A stretch of DNA of 64,000 nt from Dehalococcoidia bacterium (GTDB lineage: Bacteria > Chloroflexota > Dehalococcoidia > Lucifugimonadales > UBA1123). The translations under genes and the position numbers were made by a program. Shown here piece by piece: positions 62,529-64,000 of the stretch (the first letter of the stretch is position 1; the number at the start of each line of letters is the position of its first letter). The notes under the pieces are model-generated. The model was not told where the DNA came from, did no database searches, and was given only the letters and a program-made list of their open reading frames with translations. The stretch is from positions 37,614 through 101,613 of the forward strand of contig JAGWBK010000006.1 in NCBI GenBank assembly GCA_021295915.1, written 5' to 3'.

Positions 62529-64000
62529 ATGCGTCCGTCTCCCATGACGACCAGCCTGCGACCCATCGCAGCCCTCGCGGTTGTGGCATTGTTCACGCTC
62601 ACCTTCGCGTGCTCTTCGGACGAAACACCGGAGGCCACAGACGACTCCTCCAGTGCCACAGTGCCTGCATTCGAGAGCGTCGCCCCCTCAGTTCTGGGCT
62701 CGCTATTCCAAGTGTCTAATTACAGGCCGGGAGTCGCGATTTTCGACTACGACCGCGACGGCGACTTCGACTTCTACCTGACGCAGCAGGCCGGTCGCCC
62801 CAACCGCCTGTTCCGCAACGACGGCGAGATGACGTTCATCGATGTCGCGGACGAGGCAGGTGTAGCTGCCAAAGATCAGGGTTCGAGCGGTGTGGTCGCC
62901 TGCGACCTCAACAACGACGGCTACCAGGACCTCTACGTTGGCGGTCGCGGCGTCGAGGGCGACGGCCTCGACTTTCGTTCGGCGGAGACTGGCGACGAGG
63001 AGCTGCGGGCGGCACACGCCGATAAGCTCCTGATGAATCTCGGAGACGGCACATTCGAGGACATCTCCGAGATTGCGTTTGGCGGATCTCCAAACATTCG
63101 CTCGGCCGCGACAGTGACGTGCGCCGACGTCGATCTCGACGGATGGCTCGACATCTTCGTTGCCAACCTCGTCGACGAGGACTTCTTCTTTCTGGGAGGA
63201 CCCAACCATCCGGGCCACTTCAACGTGATGCTGCGCAACAGGGGCGACGGAACTTTCGAGGACGTTTCAGAGTCCGCTGGAGTTCGCGGAGACCAGGTCT
63301 GGATGCGCGACCAGTCTGGCGCTCCCGTGACCTTCACCGACGAGTCAGGGGTCAGCTACGAGGGGTATGACCCGTCACACGTGGACCGGGAAGGCAACCG
63401 CGTCGCCGACCCCACCGGCCCCTCGCACGGCGCCGTCTTCTTCGACTACAACGACGACCGGCTGCCGGACCTCTGGGTTGCAACAGATGGCGATCACCTG
63501 GAGCTCTACCGGAACCGGTCGACTCAGGGTTCAATCAGCTTTGAACCAGTTGCACAGCAGATGGGCTTTCCCAAGGTCGGCAACTGGATGGGGTTTGCGG
63601 TCGGCGACTACAACGCCGACGGACAGCTCGACGTGTTCGCCTCAAACGTCGGCTATCACCTTCGGCTCGGCCCGCCCCAGCCTAGTCCGGGTCCGGACTG
63701 CAAGTACAATGAGCAGTTCGCGTGGGGATCGTGCCTGAACGCCTTGTTCAGGCTGAATGAGAAAGGCGCCTTCGAGGACGTCGCTCCTGAGATCAACGTG
63801 GAACCGAGCGCTCTCATGCCTCCCAAGTCACTCGACCCCGAGAACATCGATCCGGCGTGGCCTGTCCCAACGGGGCTATCTGCGTACGACTTCGGCTACG
63901 GTGCGACGTTCTTCGACATGGACAACGACGGCTACGAAGACCTCTACTGGCTCGGCTCGGAGCTTGCAGCAGGAGGCGGCCCGGGAGGCAGCGTGTACCC
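62529..64000 (+). CDS. FG-GAP/ASPIC-type repeat lipoprotein, N-terminal part (runs off the window)
   Basis: The frame is open from the ATG at 62529 to the end of the window (about 490 residues). The signal ends in the lipobox TLTFAC near residue 28. Six Ca-binding-like motifs follow, each starting D-x-D/N-x-D: DYDRDGDFDFY, DLNNDGYQDLY, DVDLDGWLDIF, DYNDDRLPDLW, DYNADGQLDVF and DMDNDGYEDLY. They lie in repeats ending in GDGTFEDVS-like strands. This is a VCBS/FG-GAP beta-propeller of the type often found with C-terminal ASPIC/UnbV domains. It is probably anchored to the membrane surface and may bind polysaccharide or a cell partner. The 3' end is not in the window. Confidence 0.88.
   Translation, partial: MRPSPMTTSLRPIAALAVVALFTLTFACSSDETPEATDDSSSATVPAFESVAPSVLGSLFQVSNYRPGVAIFDYDRDGDFDFYLTQQAGRPNRLFRNDGEMTFIDVADEAGVAAKDQGSSGVVACDLNNDGYQDLYVGGRGVEGDGLDFRSAETGDEELRAAHADKLLMNLGDGTFEDISEIAFGGSPNIRSAATVTCADVDLDGWLDIFVANLVDEDFFFLGGPNHPGHFNVMLRNRGDGTFEDVSESAGVRGDQVWMRDQSGAPVTFTDESGVSYEGYDPSHVDREGNRVADPTGPSHGAVFFDYNDDRLPDLWVATDGDHLELYRNRSTQGSISFEPVAQQMGFPKVGNWMGFAVGDYNADGQLDVFASNVGYHLRLGPPQPSPGPDCKYNEQFAWGSCLNALFRLNEKGAFEDVAPEINVEPSALMPPKSLDPENIDPAWPVPTGLSAYDFGYGATFFDMDNDGYEDLYWLGSELAAGGGPGGSVY

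Overview
The window is about 57-60% GC by eye and densely coded on both strands, with short gaps, many TTG/GTG starts and several gene pairs that overlap by a few bases. The gene content suggests a free-living, probably monoderm bacterium of the Chloroflexota (Dehalococcoidia/SAR202-like). Pointers are a dgt-dnaG-rpoD block, a DnaG zinc site spaced C-x3-C, an ECF sigma factor paired with a DUF5667 protein, many Thr/Pro-linker lipoproteins with no outer-membrane genes, an archaeal-type PEP carboxylase, and abundant small-molecule catabolic families (acyl-CoA dehydrogenase, methylmalonyl-CoA pathway, RraA-like, Gfo/Idh, cupins, amidohydrolases). This placement is an inference from content; no rRNA or tRNA gene was found to settle it.

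Region 1-6.2 kb is one minus-strand operon of at least ten genes. In transcription order it encodes a 106-aa protein, OsmC-like, RraA-like, a D-2-hydroxyacid dehydrogenase, a cupin, a cobalt-type nitrile hydratase/thiocyanate hydrolase split into three polypeptides, a ThDP enzyme of the acetolactate synthase family, and NhaA, which runs off the window. Region 6.2-13.7 kb holds a beta-hydroxyacid dehydrogenase, then dgt, two small genes, dnaG, rpoD and a DUF362 gene. Region 13.7-20.3 kb (minus) carries an HtrA lipoprotein protease, a YihY/BrkB membrane protein, an alpha/beta hydrolase, an AlkA-like glycosylase coupled to queA, and a DHA2 MFS transporter.

Region 20.5-34.2 kb is an envelope and transport block: ECF sigma/DUF5667, a MacAB-like system with an extraordinarily long 823-aa adaptor, a heterodimeric ABC exporter with one degenerate ATP site, and a 1211-aa fused CydDC-like double ABC transporter. 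Region 34.4-43 kb has a lipoprotein made of six 23-residue repeats, a MarR regulator with a palindromic upstream site, an SDR read in frame with an upstream lipoprotein, Gfo/Idh genes, a YIP1 membrane protein, a second cupin and archaeal-type PEP carboxylase.

Region 43-64 kb contains a decayed PQQ-propeller lipoprotein, a CehA/McbA-type metallohydrolase, an AbrB/VapC-like toxin-antitoxin pair, DUF488, a ruvB broken by a short deletion, the methylmalonyl-CoA branch (mutase large subunit at 49.8 kb; acyl-CoA dehydrogenase, epimerase and B12-binding subunit at 53.5-55.6 kb), a HAD phosphatase, a VOC protein, an amidohydrolase, a frameshifted thioredoxin-like lipoprotein, a higB toxin next to a broken higA, an MFS transporter and the start of an FG-GAP/ASPIC-type lipoprotein. 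Four clearly interrupted genes plus one lost stop lie in 64 kb, so either pseudogenisation or residual assembly errors must be considered for all of them. The best candidates for an under-described system are the split nitrile-hydratase-like operon and the giant-hairpin MacAB-like exporter.
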